Part shown: positions 56,489 to 64,000 of the stretch, piece after piece
How the letters are laid out: each line of letters begins with the position of its first letter
Numbering within the stretch: position 1 is the first letter of the stretch
Origin: Nocardioides sambongensis
Lineage (GTDB): Bacteria; Actinomycetota; Actinomycetes; Propionibacteriales; Nocardioidaceae
NCBI RefSeq assembly: GCF_006494815.1
Contig: NZ_CP041091.1
Span: forward strand, 4,106,501 to 4,170,500
Direction of reading: 5' to 3'
Length of the DNA stretch: 64,000 nt
The notes under the pieces: generated by a model
Seen by the model: the letters and a program-made list of their open reading frames with translations, nothing else
What the model was told of the DNA's origin: nothing
Databases searched by the model: none
Translations under genes and position numbers: made by a program

Positions 56489-58939
56489 ATGAGAACCCGA
56501 GAGCTGCCTGATCGGGCCCAGATCGTCATCGTCGGCGGCGGAGTCGTCGGCATCGGCACCGCGTACCACCTAGCTCGCCGCGGGTGGACCGATGTGGTCG
56601 TCGTCGAGCAGAACACCCTCACGTCAGGGACGACCTGGCACGCCGCCGGGCTCGTGACCCAGGCCCGCGGCACCGATGGCACTCGTCGCATCGTCCAGCG
56701 CAGTCTTGACGTGTTTCGCCACCTCGAGGAGGACACGGGGTTCTCGACGGGATTCGTCGAGACCGGAACCCTCAACCTCGCGACCAGTCGGGACCGGTGG
56801 GAGGAACTCAAGCACCAAGCGACTTCGGTGCGGTCGAGCGGCGTACGTGCCGACCTCCTCGGGGTCGCCGAGACCCTCGAGCTCTACCCGCTGCTGAACC
56901 CGGAAGGCATTGTCGGAAGCCTCTACTTCCCCGAAGACGGTCGTGGTTCCGCCACTGACACGACGATGTCGATGGCTCGTGGCGCCACCCGCCGAGGCGT
57001 CCAGATCTTCGAGAACACCTCAGTAACCGACGTCGTCGTCCAGCACGGACGTGCGACGCAGGTCGAAACCGACCGTGGGACGATCCAGTGCGAGTACGTC
57101 GTGAACGCGACGGGCATGTGGGGCCGCCAGTTCGGCGCGAAGCACGGCATCGAGGTCCCGCTGCAGGCGTTGGCTCACTTCTACGTCGTGACCGAGGCGA
57201 TCGACGGACTTCCGCGCAACTTGCCGACGGTCAAGAGTGGCGACGATTACTCGTACGTCAAGGACGAGGCCGGAGCGCTGATGGTCGGCTTTTTCGAGCC
57301 GGGCAGCTACCCGTTCGCGTCGGGGGGTGTGCCGACGGAGCAGGGCTTCATTCAGTTGCCTGAGGACTGGGACCACCTCGGGCCATTCTACGAGAAGATG
57401 ATGGCTCGCATCCCCGTGCTTGAGGACGCCGCGATCAAGTTGCACTTCTGCGGCCCCGAGAGTTTCACTCCAGACGGTCAATATCACCTTGGCCCCGCGC
57501 CGCTGGTTCCGAACTACTTCGTCGCGGCCGGCTTCAACTCGGTGGGATTCCTGTCGGGTCCCGGTGCCGGCTCGGTGCTCGCCGACTGGATCGTTGATGG
57601 TCGCCCGCCGCTTGACCTCGCTGAGGCCGACCCGGCCCGCGTGCACCGGCACGAGATCAATCGGCGCTTTCTGGAGAAGCGAGTCGTCGAGTCCCTCGAC
57701 CTCTCCTATGAGATCCACTGGCCGTTCCAACAGCGCGAGAGTGCACGAGGTCTTCGCCGGAGCCCCCTCTACGCCGAGACCAAAGCGGCGGGAGCCGTAT
57801 TCGGCGAGCTGGTGGGCTGGGAGCGGCCCAATTGGTACGCCCCCGAGGGCGTCGCGCGGACCTACGACTACTCGTTCGGGCGTCAGAACTGGTTCGAGCA
57901 CTCCGCGCGTGAGCACCGCGCAGTCCGGGAGGGCGTCGGCATGTTCGACACCTCGTCGTTCGGCAAACTGCTCGTCCAGGGCCGCGATGCCCTTGTCCTC
58001 ATGCAGCAGCTCAGTGCAAACAACGTCGACGTCCCGGTCGGCCAAATCGTCTACACGCAGTGGCTCAACGAGCACGGCGGTATCGAGGCCGACGTGACGA
58101 TTACGCGGACAGAGGAGAATGCGTTCTTGGTCCTGTCGGGGCCGTGGACCGTCGAACGGGACCACGCGCGCATTAGGCGGCACATCCGAGACCTCAACGC
58201 CACTGTCACCGACATCACGGGATCGCTGGCGATGCTGGCTGTGATGGGCCCTGACTCGCGCCGACTCCTGCAGCCGCTGACCGACGCCGACCTGTCCGCG
58301 GAGGCGTTCCCGTTCGGGCAGTCGCAGACGATCGACCTCGGATTCGGATTCGTCCGGGCCACCCATATCACCTACGTCGGTGAGCTGGGGTGGGAGCTTC
58401 TGATTCCCAGCGACATCGCGGCGCACGTCCACGAAGTCCTAGTAGAGGCCGGGAGCGAGCACGGGCTCGTTCACGCCGGCTATCACGCACTCAACTCGCT
58501 GCGCACCGAGAAGGCGTACCGCAGTTGGGGGCACGACATCGGATACACCGACACGCCGATTCAAGCCGGACTCGGCTTCGCCGTCGCGTGGGACAAGCCC
58601 GGCGGATTCATCGGCCGTGACGAGCTGCTCCGCCAGAAAGAGCACGGCGTGGACCGACGCCTTGTCCAGTTCCTGCTCGACGATCCCGAACCGATGCTTT
58701 ACCACGACGAGTCGATCTATCGCGACGGACGGCGCGTCGGCCGGGTCGCATCGGCGATGTACGGACACACCCTCGGCGGGGCCGTCGCGCTCGGGTGGGT
58801 CACCGCTCCCGAGGTGGGGCAGCCACGTGGGTGGTTCGAGTCCGGCACCTACGAGATCGAGGTGGCGGGACGTCGCGTCTCCGCCACTGCATCCTTACGA
58901 CCCATGTACGACCCGAAGTCCGAGAGGCCGAAGAGTTGA
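56489..58939 (+). CDS. FAD- and folate-dependent dimethylglycine dehydrogenase-like oxidase
   Basis: 816 aa. ATG 56489 with AGGAG upstream. An N-terminal DAO domain (IVIVGGGVVGIGTAYHLARR) carries SGTTWHAAGLVTQ, whose His matches the residue that covalently holds FAD in dimethylglycine dehydrogenase. FAO_M, GCV_T (YDYSFGRQNWFEHSAREHRA, THITYVGELGWELLIPS) and GCV_T C-terminal barrel domains follow. The family demethylates dimethylglycine, sarcosine or gamma-N-methylaminobutyrate, passing the methyl group as CH2-THF. It is coupled to purU by a TTGA overlap, which supports folate recycling. Confidence 0.9.
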   Translation: MRTRELPDRAQIVIVGGGVVGIGTAYHLARRGWTDVVVVEQNTLTSGTTWHAAGLVTQARGTDGTRRIVQRSLDVFRHLEEDTGFSTGFVETGTLNLATSRDRWEELKHQATSVRSSGVRADLLGVAETLELYPLLNPEGIVGSLYFPEDGRGSATDTTMSMARGATRRGVQIFENTSVTDVVVQHGRATQVETDRGTIQCEYVVNATGMWGRQFGAKHGIEVPLQALAHFYVVTEAIDGLPRNLPTVKSGDDYSYVKDEAGALMVGFFEPGSYPFASGGVPTEQGFIQLPEDWDHLGPFYEKMMARIPVLEDAAIKLHFCGPESFTPDGQYHLGPAPLVPNYFVAAGFNSVGFLSGPGAGSVLADWIVDGRPPLDLAEADPARVHRHEINRRFLEKRVVESLDLSYEIHWPFQQRESARGLRRSPLYAETKAAGAVFGELVGWERPNWYAPEGVARTYDYSFGRQNWFEHSAREHRAVREGVGMFDTSSFGKLLVQGRDALVLMQQLSANNVDVPVGQIVYTQWLNEHGGIEADVTITRTEENAFLVLSGPWTVERDHARIRRHIRDLNATVTDITGSLAMLAVMGPDSRRLLQPLTDADLSAEAFPFGQSQTIDLGFGFVRATHITYVGELGWELLIPSDIAAHVHEVLVEAGSEHGLVHAGYHALNSLRTEKAYRSWGHDIGYTDTPIQAGLGFAVAWDKPGGFIGRDELLRQKEHGVDRRLVQFLLDDPEPMLYHDESIYRDGRRVGRVASAMYGHTLGGAVALGWVTAPEVGQPRGWFESGTYEIEVAGRRVSATASLRPMYDPKSERPKS

Positions 58940-59802
58940 GCACCATCACCGATCACGAGTTCATCGTCAACCTGTCGTGCGCCGACGGCCCCGGCATCGT
59001 CGCCGGTGTCTCGACGTTCCTGGCAGAGCGCCGCTTCTCCATCAAGGAGAGCAAGCAGTTCGGCGACGCCGACACCCATCGGTTCTTCATGCGTGTCCAC
59101 GTCGTCTCTCTCGACGGCGAGGTTGACCTCGCCGAACTGCAGTCCGACTCGGCGCTTCTGGCGAAGGACATGGGCCTTGACCTCAAGGTAAGGGGCGTCT
59201 CGCAGAGGGATCGGCTGCTGGTGATGGTGTCGAAGCAGAGCCATTGCCTCAACGACCTGCTCCACCGCGCGAGTATCGGAGCGCTCCCCGCGGAGATCGT
59301 GGCTGTGGCCTCGAATCACGAGGACCTGCGATCGTTGACCGAGTGGCACGGCGTCCCGTTCCACCACGTGCCGGTCACCGCCGACACGAAGCAGGCGGCC
59401 GAGGACGAGGTTCGTGGTCTGGTCAGCAAGTACGATGTCGACACGGTCGTGCTGGCTCGTTACATGCAGATCCTGTCAGACCAGCTGTGCAAGGACCTAG
59501 ACGGCCGTGCCATCAACATCCACCACTCCCTTCTGCCGAGCTTCAAGGGTGCGCGTCCGTACTTCCAGGCCTACGACCGTGGCGTGAAGGTGGTTGGCGC
59601 CACCGCTCACTACGTAACTGCCGATCTAGACGAAGGCCCGATCATCGACCAGGACTTCCAGAGGGTCGGGCATGCACTCGATGCACTGGAGCTCACCGCA
59701 CTCGGTCGCGACATCGAGGCGAGGACCCTGGCGCGGGCAGTCACCGCTCATGCGCAACGACGTGTCATGCTGAACGGTCACCGGACGGTCGTCTTCGACT
59801 GA
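58936..59802 (+). CDS. purU: Formyltetrahydrofolate deformylase PurU
   Basis: 288 aa from TTG 58936, overlapping the oxidase stop; this start gives the standard length. The N-terminal ACT domain (residues ~5-85) begins FIVNLSCADGPGIVAGVSTF. The formyl-transferase domain has LARYMQILSDQLCKDLDGRA, INIHHSLLPSFKGARPYFQA with the catalytic Asn/His, and HYVTADLDEGPIIDQD with the catalytic Asp. It hydrolyses 10-formyl-THF to formate and free THF, which the upstream demethylase needs. Confidence 0.93.
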   Translation: MSTITDHEFIVNLSCADGPGIVAGVSTFLAERRFSIKESKQFGDADTHRFFMRVHVVSLDGEVDLAELQSDSALLAKDMGLDLKVRGVSQRDRLLVMVSKQSHCLNDLLHRASIGALPAEIVAVASNHEDLRSLTEWHGVPFHHVPVTADTKQAAEDEVRGLVSKYDVDTVVLARYMQILSDQLCKDLDGRAINIHHSLLPSFKGARPYFQAYDRGVKVVGATAHYVTADLDEGPIIDQDFQRVGHALDALELTALGRDIEARTLARAVTAHAQRRVMLNGHRTVVFD

Positions 59803-59842
59803 GGGTCGGCCCGCCGTCCCGAGGGTGCTGGCTGGAGGTCTC

Positions 59843-61021
59843 ATGAGCAAGGAAGCGCTCGACGAGCGGATCGATGCGATCGCGCGCGCCCTGACGCAAC
59901 GGGTCGACCTCATCGTGGCCGAGGAGTTGCGCCGGATGCGGACGGACGCTCCGGAATTCTTCCGCTCGGAGGACCCGGATTTCGTCACCGCGTACACCGC
60001 GAGCTGCGTGGCTCACTTCCGTCTTCTCGTCGCGCGGCTCACGTCTGGCCGTGACGTTCCAGCGGTGCCGCCACCTGCGGCGGTCGAGGAGGCGCGGGCG
60101 GTCGCGCAGTGGGGCATCTCGCTGGAGTCGCTCCTCCAGACCTACCGCACGGGCCACGCCGTCATCTGGGAGCACGCCATGGAGGTCGTTGACGAGGTCG
60201 TTACAGGCCCCGACGGCCGGCGCGAGCCGATGAAGCTGATCTCGCGCTTCTTGTTCGACTACACCGACGCGATGATGACGGCGCTTGCCGAGGTCTACGA
60301 ATCGGAGCGGATGGCTGGCTTCCACGACCGCAACCGGCGCCGCCGACAGCTCGTACGGGACGTGCTCGAGGGTCTGCCGATCGATCAATCCAAGCTGCCC
60401 TACCTCGTATCGGGCGTCCACCTAGCCGCGGTGTCCGCGGGAGAGAACGCCGATCGGACGTTTGCCCAGCTAGCGGCGAGTCACGGCCTTTCGTCTCTCA
60501 CCGTGGCTGGACCGTCGGGCTCGACGTGGGCCTGGTTCGGCGGGAATGCGCTGACGGATCCCGATGTGGCGCGCCGTCTGGCTGGCGGGGTGCCGAAGTC
60601 GCTGGTCGTGGGGCTCGGCGATGTCGCCGAGGGAGTCGACGGATTCCGGGTGAGCCACGTCGAGGCGACACAGGCGTATCGGATTGCACGTCGAAGCTCG
60701 ATGAATGTCGCGCGGTACACCGACGTGGCGCTCACCTCGCTCGCGCTGATGGACGAACCCCTCGCTCGACAGTTCATGACACGTCAGCTCGGCTTTCTCG
60801 CCGACGTTGATGACCCGCGAGCTTCGGAGCTGCGGACCACGCTTCGCGCCTACTTCGACGCCGGCCACAACGCGTCGGTGGCCGCAGCCCGGCTGAACCT
60901 CAACGACCGCACGGTCGCCTACCGGCTTCGCACGGTTGAGCAGAAGCTCGACGGACCGATCGTCGCGCGTCGCGACGAGCTCTCAGTCGCCCTGCGGTTG
61001 TTCGAAGTGTTTGAGGGCTGA
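59843..61021 (+). CDS. PucR/CdaR-type transcriptional regulator
   Basis: 392 aa from ATG 59843. The N-terminal ~170 residues form a helical sensor-like domain (VAQWGISLESLLQTYRTGHA), as in the RsbRD-like N-terminus of this group. The middle (RVSHVEATQAYRIARRSS) is GGDEF-like. The end has the PucR C-terminal HTH, LRAYFDAGHNASVAAARLNL then NDRTVAYRLRTVEQKL. It sits between purU and the ligase gene and is the second PucR-type regulator within 5 kb, suggesting separate signals for the demethylation and ligase parts. Confidence 0.87.
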   Translation: MSKEALDERIDAIARALTQRVDLIVAEELRRMRTDAPEFFRSEDPDFVTAYTASCVAHFRLLVARLTSGRDVPAVPPPAAVEEARAVAQWGISLESLLQTYRTGHAVIWEHAMEVVDEVVTGPDGRREPMKLISRFLFDYTDAMMTALAEVYESERMAGFHDRNRRRRQLVRDVLEGLPIDQSKLPYLVSGVHLAAVSAGENADRTFAQLAASHGLSSLTVAGPSGSTWAWFGGNALTDPDVARRLAGGVPKSLVVGLGDVAEGVDGFRVSHVEATQAYRIARRSSMNVARYTDVALTSLALMDEPLARQFMTRQLGFLADVDDPRASELRTTLRAYFDAGHNASVAAARLNLNDRTVAYRLRTVEQKLDGPIVARRDELSVALRLFEVFEG

Positions 61022-61173
61022 CTTGCGCGTCGTCGTCCGGACTTGACCGAAGGCGGGACAACCGCGATCGACTTTACGGACTTCGTCATAGGTGTGGTCG
61101 GTCTGGGCAACCAGAGTCAGTGGCGATCGGTTTCTCGCCAGGTGCGGGCAACCGCCGAGACGAAGGAGAACCC

Positions 61174-62595
61174 ATGGCCAGCTACAAGCCGAAGGACTCG
61201 GCCGTCGAGCGATTCGAGTCCCGACGACTCCTCAAGTCGGTGGTCGAGAGCTCTGACTATTCCGAGCAGATCCAGCAAATCGTCGCGCGGATGGAAGAGC
61301 TTGACGTAGAGGGCCTCTACTTCCAGATCTCGTCCATTGACGGTCGCGTTCTCGGGAAGCTCGTGATGCGCGACTACGTCGAGGACGTGGCTCACGCCGG
61401 CGTCCGACTCTTCCACGGCGCCGTGAGCGCGGTCGGCGTGCAGGGAGAGACCATCGGCTTCGCCAACGAGGCCGAAGAGGGGCTCGTCATCCCCGATCCT
61501 GAGACGTTCCAGGTGCTGCCCTGGGAGCCTCGGCTGGCTCGGGTCTGGTGCAACTGGTACCACGAGGGGACTGGCGAGTTGCTCGACCAGGACCTCCGCG
61601 GCAACCTCATGCGGCAGGAGGCCCTCCTCGAGCAGGAGACCGGTCTGCGGGTGATGACCGGGATCGAGCCCGAGATGATGTGGCTGAAGCAGCCTGAGAA
61701 CAAGGGCGACATGCCCACCCACACCACCGACAGTTTTGCGATGTACCACGTCGCCCAGTTCCACGAGTTGGAGAAGGTCTTTCTCGACGTCGTCGCCTAC
61801 GGCCGCGCCATGGGGTTGAAGCTCTCGCACGGTGACCACGAGGATGCGTCGCAGATCGAGTTCAACCAGGAGCCCTCCACTCCGCTGCGCTTCGCTGACG
61901 ACTTCGTGACGTACCGCCAGATCTGTCGTGTCGTCGCGCGTCAGCACGGGCTGATCGCCTCGTTCATGCCGAAGCCGTTTGCCGGCGTCTCGGGCAACGG
62001 CCACCATCACCACGTGTCGCTCGTGGACGCCGATGGCCGCAACAAGACCCACGGCGACCTGATGGGCCGTTCGCAGCTCTCCCAGATTGCGCTGTGGTTC
62101 GCTGGGGGTCTGCTCGAGCACGCCGACGCGCTCACCCTCGTCGGTTGCCCGAGCGTCAACTCGTACAAGCGCTTCTGGGACGTCGGCTTCTGGGCACCCT
62201 TCATGAAGAAGTTCGGGTGGCAGAACCGCACCGTGACGCTGCGCGTCCCAGCGGCCGGTCGCTTCGAAATCCGTCAGTTTGACTCCTCCTGCAATCCGTA
62301 CCTCACCCTGGCGGGCGTGACTGCCGCTGCTCTGGACGGGATCAGTCGACAGATTGATCCCGGTCAGCCGCACGAGGCTGACGGCAGCCTCAGCACGGAG
62401 GTCGCCCGCGAGGACCGGATCCCGCTGTCGCTGCAGGAGGCGATCGATTCGTTCGTCGCCGATCCGCTCATGAAGGAAGCGTTCGGCCCCGTCCTACACG
62501 ACACCTTCCTCGGCATCCGCCGCGACGAACTGATCCGCTACTCCGGCCAGGTCACTCCGTGGGAGATTGAGACCTACCTGACGCGGACTCCCTGA
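61174..62595 (+). CDS. Glutamine synthetase-like gamma-glutamyl ligase
   Basis: 473 aa from ATG 61174 with AAGGAGA. GS catalytic segments are TGIEPEMMW, SQIEFNQEPSTPLRFADDFV, SGNGHHHHVSLVD, NSYKRFWDVGFWAP and GRFEIRQFDSSCNPYL. The N-terminal beta-grasp domain is atypical for biosynthetic GlnA, and the neighbours are catabolic. This fits the GlnA3/GlnA4/PuuA/GmaS group, which gamma-glutamylates polyamines, ethanolamine or methylamine. The ALDH gene downstream matches the PuuA-PuuC logic. The true amine substrate is unknown. Confidence 0.85.
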   Translation: MASYKPKDSAVERFESRRLLKSVVESSDYSEQIQQIVARMEELDVEGLYFQISSIDGRVLGKLVMRDYVEDVAHAGVRLFHGAVSAVGVQGETIGFANEAEEGLVIPDPETFQVLPWEPRLARVWCNWYHEGTGELLDQDLRGNLMRQEALLEQETGLRVMTGIEPEMMWLKQPENKGDMPTHTTDSFAMYHVAQFHELEKVFLDVVAYGRAMGLKLSHGDHEDASQIEFNQEPSTPLRFADDFVTYRQICRVVARQHGLIASFMPKPFAGVSGNGHHHHVSLVDADGRNKTHGDLMGRSQLSQIALWFAGGLLEHADALTLVGCPSVNSYKRFWDVGFWAPFMKKFGWQNRTVTLRVPAAGRFEIRQFDSSCNPYLTLAGVTAAALDGISRQIDPGQPHEADGSLSTEVAREDRIPLSLQEAIDSFVADPLMKEAFGPVLHDTFLGIRRDELIRYSGQVTPWEIETYLTRTP

Positions 62596-62683
62596 CCGCT
62601 CAGCTCACCGATCAGTCGGCCCGCGTTCCGCCAATCGGCTCGGGGCGCAACGCAATTACTCCACCTCATCGAAGGAATGCATC

Positions 62684-64000
62684 GTGACCGACGCGACTAC
62701 TTCCGCGGCCGAACGCGAGCCGAGTCAGCTGTTCATAGACGGCCGCTGGGCCGAGGCGTTCGGTCGGGATCGCATCAGAGTCGAGGATCCCGCCACTGAA
62801 CAGATCATCGGTGAGGTACCGGATGCTACGAAGGAAGATGTCGACGCCGCGGTGGCTGCCGCACGTCGGGCGTTCGGAGTCTGGTCCGGGACGTCGATCC
62901 CGGAGCGCAAGGCGGTGCTCCAGCGATTCGCCTCGTCCATCGCCGACCGGCGGGAGGCGCTCGCGCACCTGGTGACTCGCGAGATGGGAACACCCATCGG
63001 ACTGTCTCGAATCGTCCAGGCCGATCTCCCCGTCTCCGTGATCCAGGGATTCGCGAAGCACATGGATCAGCTCGACGAGGTCGAGCACGTTGGGAACTCG
63101 ACGGTGGTCCAGGAGCCCGCGGGCGTCGTGGGTGCGATCACGCCGTGGAACTACCCGATCCATCAGGCCGTCGGGAAGGTGGGCGCCGCCCTCGCGGCAG
63201 GGTGCACAGTCGTGCTCAAGCCCAGCGAGGTCACCCCGCTGTCCGCCTTCCTCCTCGCCGAGGCCGCACGCGAGGCGGGCCTCCCCGACGGAGCGCTCAA
63301 CGTGATCACCGGGTCCGGCGGCGCCGGCCAGCTCATGGCTGAGCACCCCGACGTCGACGTCATCTCCTTCACCGGCTCGACGAGTGTCGGCCGACGGGTG
63401 CTCGCCGCCTCTGCAGGAAACATGAAGCGGTCGTCACTCGAGCTCGGCGGAAAATCGGCCAACGTGGTGCTGCCAGACGCCGACCTGGCCACCGCCGTTC
63501 ATCGGGGAGTGGAGCACGTCCTCGAGAACAGCGGTCAGACATGCACGGCGTGGACACGGATGCTGGTTCCGGTGCACTTGCGAGACGACGTGGTGGATCT
63601 GATACGCGAGGCTTTCGAGGCAGTGGTCCTCGGCGATCCCTTGGACGAGTCGACGACTATGGGGCCCTTGGCGACTGCACGCCAGCGGGAGATCGTGCAG
63701 GGCTACGTCGAGACCGGACAGCAAGAGGGCGCCATCGTAGCCGCCGGCAGCACCGACCCGTGGGATGCGATCGGTCACTACGTGCGCCCCGTCGGGTTTG
63801 TCAACGTGCATCAGGGCATGCGGATTGCCCGCGAGGAGATCTTCGGACCCGTGCTCTCGGTCCTGACCTACTCCGACGAGTCCGAGGCGCTCGCTATGGC
63901 CAATGACTCGGTCTACGGGTTGTCCGGCGCCGTTTGGTCGTCTGACAGGGACCGGGCCTACCGGTTTGCGCGGAAGATGCGCACAGGTCAGGTTTCCGTC
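62684..64000 (+). CDS. Aldehyde dehydrogenase, 3' end outside window
   Basis: 439 codons visible from GTG 62684 (GAAGGAA at 62671-62677); the frame is open to the window end. The motifs GAITPWNYPIHQAVGKVGAA, SFTGSTSVGRR, SLELGGKSANVVL (catalytic Glu) and NSGQTCTAWTRMLVP (nucleophile Cys) are in place, and the EEIFGPVLSV motif is present. It is related to betaine-aldehyde and gamma-glutamyl-aminobutyraldehyde type enzymes by general pattern. After the ligase it could oxidise the aldehyde of a gamma-glutamylated amine. Confidence 0.9.
   Translation, partial: MTDATTSAAEREPSQLFIDGRWAEAFGRDRIRVEDPATEQIIGEVPDATKEDVDAAVAAARRAFGVWSGTSIPERKAVLQRFASSIADRREALAHLVTREMGTPIGLSRIVQADLPVSVIQGFAKHMDQLDEVEHVGNSTVVQEPAGVVGAITPWNYPIHQAVGKVGAALAAGCTVVLKPSEVTPLSAFLLAEAAREAGLPDGALNVITGSGGAGQLMAEHPDVDVISFTGSTSVGRRVLAASAGNMKRSSLELGGKSANVVLPDADLATAVHRGVEHVLENSGQTCTAWTRMLVPVHLRDDVVDLIREAFEAVVLGDPLDESTTMGPLATARQREIVQGYVETGQQEGAIVAAGSTDPWDAIGHYVRPVGFVNVHQGMRIAREEIFGPVLSVLTYSDESEALAMANDSVYGLSGAVWSSDRDRAYRFARKMRTGQVSV

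Noticed and set aside
1-64000. CRISPR array, rRNA genes, prophage structural genes, biosynthetic NRPS/PKS genes
   Set aside because: No regularly spaced repeats, no rRNA sequence and no capsid, portal, terminase or synthase genes were seen.

Overview
The window is high-GC actinobacterial DNA and fits a Nocardioides-like member of the Propionibacteriales. The supporting evidence is strong G/C bias at third codon positions, frequent GTG starts in GTGA stop/start overlaps, leaderless promoters, a DUF222-HNH gene under a LexA box, a sepX/glpR-glp locus, and a HrcA (CIRCE) site in front of a Ruc chaperone gene. The genus is an inference from gene content, not a database result.

Positions 1-14.5 kb. 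A truncated DUF222-HNH gene is followed by a TetR gene, an alpha/beta hydrolase and a P450-rich operon: P450, SDR, CYP51, 3Fe-4S ferredoxin, NTF2-like protein, aldehyde dehydrogenase, SDR, 6PGDH-like dehydrogenase and a CMD-family protein. From memory, gene content and order match the Mycobacterium tuberculosis cyp51 neighbourhood (about Rv0760c-Rv0771). The TetR gene and the first P450 gene each have a CTGGACA/TGTCCAG operator centred exactly on the start codon. Next come a secreted Leu-rich repeat protein, a phosphopantetheinyl transferase, two tandem SemiSWEET genes and a secreted protein.

Positions 14.5-27.2 kb are chromosomal core: tRNA-Arg, an LCP cell-wall ligase, MscL, a SAF/CpaB-like protein, ruc with CIRCE, a penicillin-acylase-family enzyme, 5-formyl-THF cyclo-ligase, a UDPGP-type uridylyltransferase, glp(moeA), moaC, mog, rimJ and sepX/glpR, ending at tRNA-Ala(CGC).

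Positions 27.2-34.4 kb are the scar of an integrative element at tRNA-Ala. They hold an excisionase-like HTH gene, an integrase whose catalytic half has been replaced by a GntR-type FCD domain, and an IS3-family element whose transposase is split by a 2.2-kb group II intron. A secreted-protein gene is cut by the IS, and a lipoprotein gene and a LysR gene follow.

Positions 34.4-64 kb are an accessory catabolic region with somewhat lower GC. A GABA module comes first (gabT, glutamate dehydrogenase, succinate-semialdehyde dehydrogenase), with a pdxS gene downstream. Then come 3-hydroxybutyrate dehydrogenase, an SDR, an APC permease, a 3-oxoacid CoA-transferase pair, a 3-hydroxyacyl-CoA dehydrogenase and an EthA-like Baeyer-Villiger monooxygenase. 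A ferredoxin/ferredoxin reductase/cupin/orphan-protein operon, a TetR gene and an FAD monooxygenase are tied together by a shared 33-bp operator. Last come an alcohol dehydrogenase, a PucR regulator, a dimethylglycine-dehydrogenase-like flavoenzyme, PurU, a second PucR-type regulator, a glutamine-synthetase-like ligase and an aldehyde dehydrogenase that runs off the window. Together they suggest demethylation and deamination of an N-methylated amine or amino acid, with GABA as a possible intermediate.

Eleven genes need exactly one (one gene: two) extra G or C to restore their frame, nearly always in a G/C run. In every complete case the corrected length is a multiple of three. I read these as systematic sequence errors rather than pseudogenes.
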